A stretch of 64,000 nucleotides of DNA from Flavobacterium panacagri (GTDB lineage: Bacteria > Bacteroidota > Bacteroidia > Flavobacteriales > Flavobacteriaceae), in contig NZ_CP119766.1 of NCBI RefSeq assembly GCF_030378165.1, forward strand, positions 1,426,001-1,490,000, given 5' to 3'. A program made the position numbers and the translations under genes. The notes under the pieces are model-generated. The model was not told the DNA's origin and searched no databases. It worked only from the letters and a program-made list of their open reading frames with translations. Shown here in pieces: positions 9,258-17,620 of the stretch (positions within the stretch are counted from its first letter, which is position 1; every line of letters starts with the position of its first letter).

Positions 9258-10502
9258 TTACAATTCTAAAGCACGTTTAGCATCGCCATTCATTAATAAT
9301 TCTACTGGATTTTCTAAAGCTTCTTTAACAGCAACCAAGAAACCAACAGACTCACGTCCATCAATAATTCTGTGGTCGTAAGAAAGCGCTACATACATCA
9401 TTGGGTGGATTTCCACTTTTCCATTTACAGCGATTGGACGCTCGATGATGTTGTGCATTCCTAAGATTCCTGATTGAGGAGGGTTAATGATTGGAGTAGA
9501 TAACATACTTCCAAAAACTCCACCATTTGTGATTGTGAAAGTTCCTCCAGTCATATCGTCAACTGTAATTTGACCGTCACGAGCTCTTAAAGCTAATCTT
9601 TTGATTTCAGCTTCAATTCCACGGAAAGTTAATAATTCAGCATTACGAACAACAGGAACCATTAATCCTTTTGGTCCAGAAACTGCGATTGAGATGTCAG
9701 CAAAATCATAAGCGATTTTGTAATCACCATCCATCATTGAGTTAACATCTGGATATAATTGTAAAGCTCTTGTAACTGCTTTTGTAAAGAATGACATGAA
9801 ACCTAAACCAAGACCACCATGTTTTGCTTTGAACGCATCTTTGTATTCGTTACGAATTTGGTTGATTGGCGTCATATTTACTTCGTTGAAAGTAGTAAGC
9901 ATAGCTGTTTCATTTTTAGCTGAAACCAATCTTTCTGCTACTTTACGACGTAACATTGATAATTTTGTACGCTCAGTTCCACGGCTTCCACCAGTTGGAG
10001 TTCCCATAGAAGGTACTGCATTTACAGCATCATCTTTAGTAATTCTTCCGCCTTTACCAGTTCCTGTTACAGTTGCTGGAGCAATATTTTTCTCGTCTAA
10101 TATTTTTCTTGCTGCTGGAGATGGAGTTCCCGCTGCATAACTTGTAGCTGCAGGAGCTTGTGCTGGTTCTGCCTTTGGAGCCTCAGCTTTTACTTCAGCT
10201 TTAGGAGCTTCCGCTTTTGGTGCCTCTGCTGCTGGAGCTTCTGATGCGCCACCTGCTGGTTTTGCAGCATCTGTATCAATTAAACAAACTACAGCACCTA
10301 CTGCTACTGTATCACCTTCTTCAGCTTTTAGTGTAATTACACCGCTCATTTCAGCAGGTAATTCAAGAGTAGCTTTATCTGAATCAACTTCAGCAATTGC
10401 TTGATCTTTTTCTACATAATCTCCGTCTTTTACTAACCAAGTTGCAATCTCAACTTCTTTTATTGACTCCCCTGGTGATGGGACTTTCATTTCTAAAATC
10501 AT
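9258..10502 (-). CDS. odhB: Dihydrolipoyl succinyltransferase, E2 of 2-oxoglutarate dehydrogenase
   Basis: 414 residues. Lipoyl domain at the N-terminus with the lipoylated Lys43 in [14 protein letters not shown], then an Ala/Pro/Glu/Lys-rich linker (PKAEAPKAE repeats). Next come an E3-binding domain (about 127-163, [13 protein letters not shown] and GRITKDDAV) and the acyltransferase core ending with the catalytic HRIIDGRES (His377, Asp381). Transfers the succinyl group to CoA in the TCA cycle. Lies 75 bp downstream of the E1 gene on the same strand, with a 32-bp palindrome in the gap, and is followed by a terminator. Together with E1 it forms the usual two-gene unit; the E3 gene must be elsewhere. 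Confidence 0.96.
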   Translation of the reverse strand: MILEMKVPSPGESIKEVEIATWLVKDGDYVEKDQAIAEVDSDKATLELPAEMSGVITLKAEEGDTVAVGAVVCLIDTDAAKPAGGASEAPAAEAPKAEAPKAEVKAEAPKAEPAQAPAATSYAAGTPSPAARKILDEKNIAPATVTGTGKGGRITKDDAVNAVPSMGTPTGGSRGTERTKLSMLRRKVAERLVSAKNETAMLTTFNEVNMTPINQIRNEYKDAFKAKHGGLGLGFMSFFTKAVTRALQLYPDVNSMMDGDYKIAYDFADISIAVSGPKGLMVPVVRNAELLTFRGIEAEIKRLALRARDGQITVDDMTGGTFTITNGGVFGSMLSTPIINPPQSGILGMHNIIERPIAVNGKVEIHPMMYVALSYDHRIIDGRESVGFLVAVKEALENPVELLMNGDAKRALEL

Positions 10503-10529
10503 CTTATTTCTTTGTTTAAGGTTTTTATG

Positions 10530-10561
10530 GTTTCAATCCCGATAGCTATCGGGATTGAAAC
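10530..10561. repeat. Perfect 32-bp palindrome between E1 and E2 genes
   Basis: GTTTCAATCCCGATAG followed by its exact reverse complement. The central CCCGATAGCTATCGGG is a palindrome I know as frequent in Flavobacterium intergenic DNA (recollection, not searched). The CCCGATAG half also occurs in the two 110-bp repeats at 47141 and 53530. It has no T-run, so it is not a standard terminator, and it sits inside a two-gene operon. Confidence 0.85.
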
Positions 10562-10577
10562 TGGAAACATTTTTTTA

Positions 10578-13352
10578 TTATCTGAATAAATTTTTATCGA
10601 ATACCATTCTAATTGCATCTGCGTGACGACGTTTTGCACGTGTGTAACTTCCTGATGCAGGAGCAGAGTATGCTTTTAATGAAGCTAATCTCCATTTTAC
10701 AAGATCAAAGTTCATTAACATAAAGCTGTAAGCTCCCATGTTTTTAGGCTCTTCTTGCGCCCAAACATAATCATCAGCATTTGGATATTTTGCAATGATT
10801 TCTTTAATCTGCTCAACAGGGAAAGGGAATAATTGTTCGATACGAACAACTGCAACATCATTTCTTCCGTTGTTTTCTCTTTCAGCCACAATATCATAAT
10901 AGAATTTACCAGTACAGAAAACTAAAGTTTTTACTTTCTTTTTATCTACTGTATTATCGTCAATTGTTTCTTGGAAACTTCCAGTTGCTAATTCCTCAAC
11001 TGTTGATACGCATCTAGGATCACGCAACAAACTTTTTGGAGAGAAAACTACCAATGGTTTACGGAAGTTTGTTTTCATTTGTCTTCTCAACAAGTGGAAG
11101 AAGTTTGCTGGAGTTGTACAGTCTGCAACATACATATTATGTCTTGCACAAAGTTGTAAGTAACGTTCCATTCTTGCAGAAGAGTGTTCAGCACCTTGAC
11201 CTTCGTATCCGTGAGGCAATAATAAAACGATACCATTTTGGTTGTTCCATTTGTCTTCTCCACAAGAAATATATTGGTCAATCATGATTTGAGCACCGTT
11301 AGAGAAATCTCCAAATTGTGCTTCCCAGATTGTTAAGGCTTTTGGGTTTGCTAATGCATATCCGTAATCAAAACCTAAAACTCCATATTCAGATAAAAGA
11401 GAGTTGAATACTCCGAATTTTCCTTTTTTGTTTTCGATTGCATCTAAAAGAATAACTTCTTCTTCAGAATCTTCAACTTTAACAACTGCATGACGGTGTG
11501 AGAATGTACCACGCTCAACATCTTGTCCAGAAATACGAACATCAAATCCTTCTGTTAAAAGAGATCCGTAAGCTAATGCTTCAGCAGTTCCCCAGTCAAG
11601 AGTATTGTTGTCGTATCCAACTTTTCTGTCTGTAACAATTTTAGTGATCTTATTGATGAACTTTTTGTCAGCTGGTAAAGTTGAAATGGTGTTGATGATA
11701 GAATCTAAACCTTCTTTAGCGAAAGTAGTATCTACTTTTTGAAGCATTTGTGTATCAGTTACCTGAACAAATCCTTCCCATTCGTTTTTCATGAATGGTG
11801 TAATGATAGTCAAATCTTTTTTACGAGAAGCTTCTAAGTTTTCCTCTAAAGCAGATTTGTATTGTTTTTCTAAACCGTTTACATAAGATGCATCGATTAC
11901 GCCTTCAGATAATAATTTCTCTGCGTAAATGTCTCTTGGGTTTTTATGCTTAGCAATGATTTTGTATAAAACCGGCTGCGTAAAACGAGGCTCATCACCT
12001 TCGTTGTGTCCGTATTTTCTATATCCTAATAAATCAATAAATACGTCACGTCCAAACTGCATTCTGTAATCTAATGCAAAAGATACAGCATGTACTACAG
12101 CTTCAGCATCATCAGCATTTACGTGTAATACTGGAGATAAAGTTACTTTAGCAACGTCTGTACAATAAGTTGATGAACGAGCGTCTAAGTAGTTAGTTGT
12201 AAATCCAACCTGGTTGTTGATTACAATGTGGATTGTTCCTCCAGTTTTGTAACCATCTAATTGTGCCATTTGAATGATTTCATACAAAATACCTTGACCA
12301 GCGATTGCAGCATCACCGTGAACGGCGATTGGTAATACTTTAGAGAAATCGTCAGCATAATATTTATCTTGTTTTGCTCTTGTAATACCTTCAATTACAG
12401 CTCCAACCGTTTCTAAGTGAGAAGGGTTTGGCGCTAAATTGATGTTGATGCTTTTTCCAGATCTTGTTTTTCTGTCGGCAGTAAGACCTAAATGGTATTT
12501 CACATCACCATCAAAATATTCCTGATCGTAATCTTTACCGTCAAACTCACCAAAAATATCTTGAGTAGATTTTCCGAAGATGTTTGCCAAAACGTTCAAA
12601 CGACCACGGTGGGCCATTCCCATTACGAATTGTTCAACACCTTTTTCTGCAGCTTGTTCGATCAAAGCGTCTAAAGCCGGGATGATAGATTCTCCACCTT
12701 CTAATGAGAAACGTTTTTGTCCCACATATTTAGTGTGAAGGAAGTTCTCAAAAGAAACAGCTTCGTTTAATTTATCTAAGATGGTTTTCTTTTCTGCTGT
12801 AGAGAAATTAGGCTGATTTACATTTACAGACAATTTATCCTGAATCCATTTTACAACGCCAGGATTTCTAATATACATATATTCAATACCAATATGCTGG
12901 CAGTAAATAGCTTTAAGACGGTTTACGATATCTTGTAAAGAAGATGGCTGCATTCCGATGGTTTGAGCAGCATCAAAAACAGTTGAAAGATCAGCTGCAG
13001 ATAGTCCGAAGTTTTCGATATCCAAAGTAGGAGATGAAGTTCTACGGTCACGAACAGGATTTGTTTTCGTGAATAAATGCCCGCGCGTACGGTATCCGTC
13101 AATTAATTTAAGAACGTTGAATTCTTTTTTTAGTTTTTCTGAAACTTGACTATAATCTGTGTTGTCGCTAGTCACGTACTCAACGATGGTTTGCACTGGA
13201 TTTTCGTCGTTATAAGTTGTTTGTCCAAAGTCAAAACCTTGAAAGAAACTTCTCCAGCTAGGCTCAACGCTGTCTGGGTTAACTAAATATTGATCGTATA
13301 ATTGTGCAAAAAACTCGGTATGCGCTGCGTTTAAAAATGAAAACCTATCCAT
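10578..13352 (-). CDS. sucA: 2-oxoglutarate dehydrogenase E1 component
   Basis: 924 residues from MDRFSFLNAAHTEFFAQLYDQY, the normal E1 length and start. Thiamine diphosphate enzyme that decarboxylates 2-oxoglutarate and succinylates the lipoyl arm of E2. Visible landmarks are the MGMAHRGRLNVLANIFGK stretch, the GDAAIAGQGI ThDP region, the HNEGDEPRFTQP segment and the C-terminal pyrimidine-binding domain with LLPHGYEGQGAEHSSARMER. An in-frame Met at 13406 would add 18 hydrophobic residues, but that stretch contains a TACTTTTG -7 element (13396-13389). The start at 13352 is preferred. Confidence 0.96.
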   Translation of the reverse strand: MDRFSFLNAAHTEFFAQLYDQYLVNPDSVEPSWRSFFQGFDFGQTTYNDENPVQTIVEYVTSDNTDYSQVSEKLKKEFNVLKLIDGYRTRGHLFTKTNPVRDRRTSSPTLDIENFGLSAADLSTVFDAAQTIGMQPSSLQDIVNRLKAIYCQHIGIEYMYIRNPGVVKWIQDKLSVNVNQPNFSTAEKKTILDKLNEAVSFENFLHTKYVGQKRFSLEGGESIIPALDALIEQAAEKGVEQFVMGMAHRGRLNVLANIFGKSTQDIFGEFDGKDYDQEYFDGDVKYHLGLTADRKTRSGKSININLAPNPSHLETVGAVIEGITRAKQDKYYADDFSKVLPIAVHGDAAIAGQGILYEIIQMAQLDGYKTGGTIHIVINNQVGFTTNYLDARSSTYCTDVAKVTLSPVLHVNADDAEAVVHAVSFALDYRMQFGRDVFIDLLGYRKYGHNEGDEPRFTQPVLYKIIAKHKNPRDIYAEKLLSEGVIDASYVNGLEKQYKSALEENLEASRKKDLTIITPFMKNEWEGFVQVTDTQMLQKVDTTFAKEGLDSIINTISTLPADKKFINKITKIVTDRKVGYDNNTLDWGTAEALAYGSLLTEGFDVRISGQDVERGTFSHRHAVVKVEDSEEEVILLDAIENKKGKFGVFNSLLSEYGVLGFDYGYALANPKALTIWEAQFGDFSNGAQIMIDQYISCGEDKWNNQNGIVLLLPHGYEGQGAEHSSARMERYLQLCARHNMYVADCTTPANFFHLLRRQMKTNFRKPLVVFSPKSLLRDPRCVSTVEELATGSFQETIDDNTVDKKKVKTLVFCTGKFYYDIVAERENNGRNDVAVVRIEQLFPFPVEQIKEIIAKYPNADDYVWAQEEPKNMGAYSFMLMNFDLVKWRLASLKAYSAPASGSYTRAKRRHADAIRMVFDKNLFR

Positions 13353-13388
13353 AATATGAGTGAATATACTTTTTGTTATATAGAAAGG

Positions 13389-13396
13389 CAAAAGTA
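13389..13396 (-). promoter_or_regulatory. -7 element upstream of sucA
   Basis: Minus strand TACTTTTG fits TAnnTTTG, 36 bp before the E1 start codon. No clear -33 partner. Confidence 0.4.
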
Positions 13397-13423
13397 CAAC
13401 AATCACATTTATTTAAATCTTTT

Positions 13424-13445
13424 TTTTACGTACTTTTACGTAAAA
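13424..13445. promoter_or_regulatory. Palindrome between divergent sucA and outer-membrane gene
   Basis: TTTTACGTA-CTTT-TACGTAAAA, 9-bp perfect arms, in the 116-bp gap between the divergent genes. It could be an operator controlling one or both directions. Confidence 0.35.
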
Positions 13446-13468
13446 ATTTGTTAAAATAAACGTTAACT

Positions 13469-14020
13469 ATGAAGAAAAATCAAATTTCAATCGTTTTCAA
13501 TTTCTTTTTTGTGATTTTGGCTGTTTTATTTTCAACGAATGTATCGGGGCAGCAAAAGTATGTCATAGATAACAGCAATCACTTCTGGGAAAAAGTTCAA
13601 TTTGGAGGAGGTCTTGGTTTAGGAATTGGTTCTGGTTATACAGACATTTCTGTAATGCCAAGTGCTATTTACAATGTTAACGAAATTGTTGCTGTTGGTG
13701 TTGGTTTACAATTTGGTTACTTAAATTCAAGAAATTATTATGAATCGTACGTTTATGGAGGAAGTTTAATTGGACTCGTAAACCCGATTCCGGAAATTCA
13801 ATTATCGGCGGAGTTAGAACAAGTTAGAATAGATACGAGATATGATTCGAATATAAACAGACCCGCTTTTTCTGACAGTTATTGGAATACAGCGCTTTAT
13901 TTAGGAGCTGGTTATAGAACTGGAAACGTCACAATCGGTGCGAGATACGATGTTTTGTACAATCCTAATAAAAGTCTTTACGGTTCTGGATTTATGCCTT
14001 TTGTGAGAGTGTATTTTTAA
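13469..14020 (+). CDS. Small outer-membrane beta-barrel-like protein
   Basis: 183 residues. Signal peptide region MKKNQISIVFNFFFVILAVLFSTNVSGQ, then alternating amphipathic beta strands (FGGGLGLGIGSGYTDISVMP, VGVGLQFGYLNS, YLGAGYRTGNVTIGARYDVLYN) ending in FVRVYF, an outer-membrane-type C-terminus. It probably forms a small 8-10 strand barrel. I recall that homologues beside the 2-oxoglutarate dehydrogenase E1 gene have been named 'alpha-ketoglutarate decarboxylase'. The sequence gives no sign of a decarboxylase, so that name would be a carry-over from the neighbour. Divergent from sucA. Confidence 0.85.
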   Translation: MKKNQISIVFNFFFVILAVLFSTNVSGQQKYVIDNSNHFWEKVQFGGGLGLGIGSGYTDISVMPSAIYNVNEIVAVGVGLQFGYLNSRNYYESYVYGGSLIGLVNPIPEIQLSAELEQVRIDTRYDSNINRPAFSDSYWNTALYLGAGYRTGNVTIGARYDVLYNPNKSLYGSGFMPFVRVYF

Positions 14021-14071
14021 AGTTGCTAAGGTGCTGAGATGCTGAGATTCTAAGTTTTTAAATATAGAAAT

Positions 14072-14646
14072 TTGAAGAAATTTATTTGTATACTGACAGC
14101 AGTTGTAGCTATAAGTTGTAACAATTTGGAAAAATCAAAGAATGCTGAAGCAAACGTTGTAAAAAAAGAATTACGGCCTTTTTTTGATTCTGATGAAATA
14201 GATCATTATTATCTAGGTTCTGCAAGTGATTTCGAACATTTGTCAAGTGATAATCAGAAACAGATTGAGAAGAAGAAAGAATTCTCGACTTTTTTTTATG
14301 GGTATTATCCCAAGAATATTGAAAAAGATTTTGAAAAACTTTTGTTGAAATATGATTACAAAAAGTCGAATTTATCTAGTAAGCATCAAAAGAAATTCAA
14401 AACATATTCAGTGAAAAAGATTCTATTCAGTCGTATGGATTTGCTTGCATTCCTGAATATCGTGATATTTTTATTTTTAAAAGAAAAGAAAAATCAATTG
14501 GAATAGCCAAAATTTGCTTCAAATGTGCGCGATTCCAGATTATTGGAAGTAAAATTGACACTGAAGGTTTTGGTCTTTGGACTGAGTTGGATAAATTAAA
14601 AAAAATCGTAAGACCTGAAAGTTATAGCCTTTTGGTAACGGATTGA
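14072..14646 (+). pseudogene. Lipoprotein gene with a frameshift at an A5 run
   Basis: The first frame opens at a TTG (14072) and encodes a lipoprotein signal (KKFICILTAVVAISC), then charged sequence. It runs to a stop at 14506 with an unnatural hydrophobic tail. Near 14413-14419 (GTGAAAAAGATT) a one-base backward shift gives a second open frame through GFACIPEYRDIF, a CFKC pair and GFGLWTELDKLKKI to a stop at 14644-14646. Restoring one A to the A5 run joins both halves into about 191 residues. No ATG start is present. I read it as one gene broken by a 1-nt deletion (or a sequencing error); a programmed -1 shift is possible. Family unknown. Confidence 0.75.
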
Positions 14647-14650
14647 CCCT

Positions 14651-15004
14651 CTATTTGTAATAATTGCGAAACCAAACTTTCTGCCATTCTCTTTTTAAAA
14701 TCAAAAACGCAACTTGCTCGGCAAGAATTACCAAATCTGATCCATCAAGTTGTTTGATTTCATTTTCAGGAACATCAATAATATAAAGCAGATTCAAATA
14801 TTCAGCAAATTTGTACTGAATCATTCTGTAGATTTTTTCGTGAAGCTGAATTTTTAATTCGTCGGGCGAAATGCTTAACGGAAAATCGATTCCTTCATTA
14901 GCCAGATTAAAATCTTTATTAATCTGCTCAATTAAGTTTAGATATAAAGTCTCTGCCTGCGCTTGTGCTAGTAATGATTCGGTATTTACGGGTGCTACAA
15001 ACAT
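14651..15004 (-). CDS. Conserved-looking hypothetical protein next to polyprenyl synthetase
   Basis: 117 residues, no signal peptide or membrane segment, mostly helical (LLAQAQAETLYLNLIEQINK, IQLHEKIYRMIQYKFAEYLN, LVILAEQVAFLILKREWQ). It follows the polyprenyl synthetase gene by 54 bp on the same strand and probably shares its transcript. I do not recognise the family. Helical and acidic; likely cytosolic. Confidence 0.75.
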   Translation of the reverse strand: MFVAPVNTESLLAQAQAETLYLNLIEQINKDFNLANEGIDFPLSISPDELKIQLHEKIYRMIQYKFAEYLNLLYIIDVPENEIKQLDGSDLVILAEQVAFLILKREWQKVWFRNYYK

Positions 15005-15058
15005 AATTATTTTAGATTTTAGATTGCTGATTGTAGATTTTTTTCTGAATACTGAACA

Positions 15059-16033
15059 CTAAACTTTACGTCCCATTAAATTTTCGCCGAAAGTTCTTAA
15101 AACATTTTTCTTTTCAGCGTTGATTTCCATTTTTTCCAAAGTTTCAAAAGCTTTTAAAGTATACATTTCGATAGCATCTTGTGTTGCTTTTGAAGCTCCT
15201 GATTCGTTGAAAATAGCTTTGGCTGTCTCTATTTTTTCGGTATTATCTTCTAATTGCAAAGTAAATAACTGCTCTAGTTCCGAAGCTTTTTCTTTTGAAG
15301 AAAATTCCAGAGCTTTTAGGTATAAATAGGTTTTTTTGTTTTCGATTATATCGCCTCCAACTTGTTTGCCGAAAGTTTCTGGATCCCCAAAAGCATCTAG
15401 ATAATCGTCCTGTAATTGGAAAGCTAAACCTAAATTCAATCCGAAATCGTAGATTAAATCGGCTTCATTTTCAGATGTTTTGGCTACAATCGCGCCCATT
15501 TTCATGGCGGCGGCAACTAAAACAGCTGTTTTGTATTCAATCATTTTAAGATATTCAGGAATCGTAACATCTTTACGGGTTTCAAAATCTACGTCCCATT
15601 GTTGTCCTTCGCAAACTTCAAGAGCGGTTTTGCTGAATAATTTGGCTAAGTTTCTAAAGACATTTGGCTCGTATTGTTCAAAGTATTGATACGCCAAAAT
15701 CAGCATTGCATCACCAGAAAGAATACCAGTGTTTAAATTCCATTTTTCATGAACCGTTACTTGCCCTCTTCTTAAAGGAGCATCGTCCATTATATCATCA
15801 TGAACAAGAGAAAAATTATGAAAAACTTCTACAGCCATTGCGGCAGGAAGCGCAACGGAATAATCAGTATCAAAAACTTCTGCCGCCATTAAAGTTAAAA
15901 CTGGACGGATGCGTTTTCCTCCAAGTCCTAAAATATATTCGATCGGCTCATAGAGGTTTACAGGTTCTTTATGAATGTTTTGTTTTTTTAAATAATCAAT
16001 AAAAAAATCCTGGTACTGACTAATATCGTGCAT
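15059..16033 (-). CDS. Polyprenyl (farnesyl/geranylgeranyl-type) diphosphate synthase
   Basis: 324 residues from MHDISQYQDFFIDYL. Trans-isoprenyl diphosphate synthase with both Asp-rich motifs: the first as LVHDDIMDDAPLRRG, the second as LAFQLQDDYLDAFGD, plus the early GGKRIRPVL substrate motif. Condenses isopentenyl diphosphate with allylic diphosphates; the product length cannot be assigned by eye. The longer frame from 16075 adds 14 residues (MNCIFEARKSEFNF). A TATCTTTG -7 element (16067-16060, minus strand) lies inside it, so the later Met is preferred. Confidence 0.92.
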   Translation of the reverse strand: MHDISQYQDFFIDYLKKQNIHKEPVNLYEPIEYILGLGGKRIRPVLTLMAAEVFDTDYSVALPAAMAVEVFHNFSLVHDDIMDDAPLRRGQVTVHEKWNLNTGILSGDAMLILAYQYFEQYEPNVFRNLAKLFSKTALEVCEGQQWDVDFETRKDVTIPEYLKMIEYKTAVLVAAAMKMGAIVAKTSENEADLIYDFGLNLGLAFQLQDDYLDAFGDPETFGKQVGGDIIENKKTYLYLKALEFSSKEKASELEQLFTLQLEDNTEKIETAKAIFNESGASKATQDAIEMYTLKAFETLEKMEINAEKKNVLRTFGENLMGRKV

Positions 16034-16059
16034 AAAATTAAATTCTGATTTTCGAGCCT

Positions 16060-16067
16060 CAAAGATA
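16060..16067 (-). promoter_or_regulatory. -7 element upstream of polyprenyl synthase gene
   Basis: Minus strand TATCTTTG fits TAnnTTTG, 26 bp before the chosen ATG; no -33 seen. Confidence 0.4.
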
Positions 16068-16177
16068 CAATTCAATTATGAATTATTGGTTTCAAAAATT
16101 TAAATGCTGTTAAAAGTTTAAATAATAGACTAAAAAGTGCTAAGAATGAATTTGTTAAAATTATTTTCAAAAAACTT

Positions 16178-16205
16178 GGAAACTTTTTTGGTATTTAGAG
16201 TTTCC
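16178..16205. promoter_or_regulatory. Operator copy 1, inside the yceI promoter
   Basis: GGAAACT, 14-bp spacer, AGTTTCC. The right arm lies between the -33 and -7 elements of the yceI promoter. Two further copies with the same arms occur at 16226 and 16872, all next to the tetR gene; best read as TetR-family binding sites. Confidence 0.6.
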
Positions 16206-16217
16206 TGTTTATATTTG
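16187..16217 (+). promoter_or_regulatory. Promoter of yceI gene
   Basis: TTTG (16187-16190), 19-bp spacer, TATATTTG (16210-16217): an exact Bacteroidota-type promoter, overlapped by operator copy 1. Confidence 0.7.
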
Positions 16218-16225
16218 CAGCGTTC

Positions 16226-16259
16226 AATGGAAACTCATAACACTAAAAAAGTTTCCATT
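16226..16259. promoter_or_regulatory. Operator copy 2, in yceI leader
   Basis: AATGGAAACT, 14-bp spacer, AGTTTCCATT: 10-bp perfect arms just downstream of the expected transcription start. Confidence 0.6.
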
Positions 16260-16303
16260 CAGAATTTTGAGATTATTTATAAACTCATTAAAATCAAATA
16301 TTT

Positions 16304-16825
16304 ATGAAAACAACATGGACTTTAGATTCTACACAATCAGATGTTTTAATTAAAATGAGACATTCTATCATTGCTTATTTGGGAGGAACAACAAACAAAT
16401 TTGGCGGTTATGTAAGTCTTGAAGATAATGAGATTGAAGATGCTTCGGTTGAATTTTCACTGGATATTAATAATAAAACCGAAAGCTTTCAGCAAATTGA
16501 TACCAACTTACAGCTTCAAGATTTTTTTGATGTTGATGAACATCCGATCATTAGCTTTAAATCAACATCGTTTCAAAAGATAAATAACAATATTAATTTC
16601 TTCAAAGGAGATTTAACTATAAAAGATGTTACTCGAGTTGTAGAACTTGATGCAGAGTTTATTGGAGTAAACACCTATAACGGAGAGAGAAAAGTGGCTT
16701 TCGAAATTAAGGGTGATATCAAACGTCAAGACTTTGGATTAGATTATAATTCATTTCATCACAATGGAGGTTTGGCTCTTGGAAAAGATATAAAGTTAAT
16801 CGCTAATCTTGAATTTAGCATATAA
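16304..16825 (+). CDS. YceI-family lipid-binding protein
   Basis: 173 residues without a signal peptide. The family is a lipocalin-like beta barrel that binds polyisoprenoid chains. Signatures seen are the opening WTLDSTQSDVLIKMRHSI, LQLQDFFDVDEHPIISFKST, GDLTIKDVTRVVELDAEF, and KRQDFGLDYNS near the end. Most E. coli-type members are periplasmic; this one seems cytosolic. Its promoter carries two copies of the inverted repeat that also precedes the tetR gene downstream, so it is probably co-regulated with that gene and the efflux operon. The substrate is unknown. A polyprenyl synthase gene lies divergent. Confidence 0.92.
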   Translation: MKTTWTLDSTQSDVLIKMRHSIIAYLGGTTNKFGGYVSLEDNEIEDASVEFSLDINNKTESFQQIDTNLQLQDFFDVDEHPIISFKSTSFQKINNNINFFKGDLTIKDVTRVVELDAEFIGVNTYNGERKVAFEIKGDIKRQDFGLDYNSFHHNGGLALGKDIKLIANLEFSI

Positions 16826-16871
16826 ATCTTACATAATTATTAATTTAATGTAAAATTATTACAAATATCAT

Positions 16872-16900
16872 GGAAACTATTTTTTTAAGTTTTAGTTTCC
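16872..16900. promoter_or_regulatory. Operator copy 3, upstream of tetR
   Basis: GGAAACTA and TAGTTTCC arms (7-bp core arms 15 bp apart). It ends 4 bp before a TATATTTG -7 element (16905-16912), placing it across the tetR promoter; fits autoregulation. Confidence 0.6.
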
Positions 16901-16904
16901 TGGC

Positions 16905-16912
16905 TATATTTG
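16905..16912 (+). promoter_or_regulatory. -7 element of tetR promoter
   Basis: TATATTTG, 22 bp before the ATG of the tetR-family gene; the -33 position holds only T residues. Confidence 0.5.
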
Positions 16913-16934
16913 TAAGAGAATTGAGAGAATTAAA

Positions 16935-17534
16935 ATGAAAGAGAAAATTATAGCAAAAGCAAGCGAACTTTTTTTAAAGCTTGGTTTTAAGAGTGTTACA
17001 ATGGATGATATTGCAGGAGAAATGTGTATTTCGAAAAAAACGATTTACAAATATTTCTGTAATAAAGAAGTTTTGATTGAAGAAAGCACTTCTTTGGTTC
17101 ATGGACAAGTTCATGAAATTATGGATACCATTATTGCAAAGAATTATAATGCGATCCATGAGAATTTTGAGATTAGAGAAATGTTTCGTGATATGTTTAA
17201 GAACAACACTGATACTTCTCCGATTTATCAGCTTAAAAAACATTATCCAGAAATTTACCAAAACATCCTTTCTATCGAAATTGATCAATGTACACAGTGC
17301 TTTAGAGACAATATCGAAAAAGGGATACGTGACGGACTTTACAGAGATGATTTAAACATAGAGGTATATGTGAAGTTTTATTACACATTGGTTTTTCATA
17401 TTAACGAAAATACAGTTTCTGAAAGCGAAGCACAAAGAGTAGAATTAGAAGCATTAGAATACCATACTCGAGCAATGGCTACTCCAAAAGGAGTCGAGGA
17501 ATTAGAAAAGCAATTACAAAGAATTAAAAATTAA
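16935..17534 (+). CDS. TetR/AcrR-family transcriptional regulator
   Basis: 199 residues. N-terminal helix-turn-helix of the TetR type (about 6-50): AKASELFLKLGFKSVTMDDI and CISKKTIYKYFCNKEVLIEE. The C-terminal helical ligand domain is less conserved. It precedes a complete RND efflux operon by 86 bp on the same strand, the usual place for a repressor of such a pump. Three matching inverted repeats around yceI and tetR itself are the likely operators. The ligand is unknown. Confidence 0.93.
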   Translation: MKEKIIAKASELFLKLGFKSVTMDDIAGEMCISKKTIYKYFCNKEVLIEESTSLVHGQVHEIMDTIIAKNYNAIHENFEIREMFRDMFKNNTDTSPIYQLKKHYPEIYQNILSIEIDQCTQCFRDNIEKGIRDGLYRDDLNIEVYVKFYYTLVFHINENTVSESEAQRVELEALEYHTRAMATPKGVEELEKQLQRIKN

Positions 17535-17620
17535 CCATTCCAAAATTAATCGTCATTTTTCTGTGTGAGGATAAAGAAGCAATGACGGTCTCATCTCAAA
17601 TTTAATAAATAATAACACTT

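Noticed and set aside
14072..14506. First half of the split gene as a complete small protein
   Set aside because: The hydrophobic tail after the A5 run is unlike the rest, and the other frame continues with a coherent sequence to 14646.
15295..16002. Plus-strand open frames opposite the polyprenyl synthase gene
   Set aside because: They mirror the codon pattern of the real gene on the minus strand and show no motifs.
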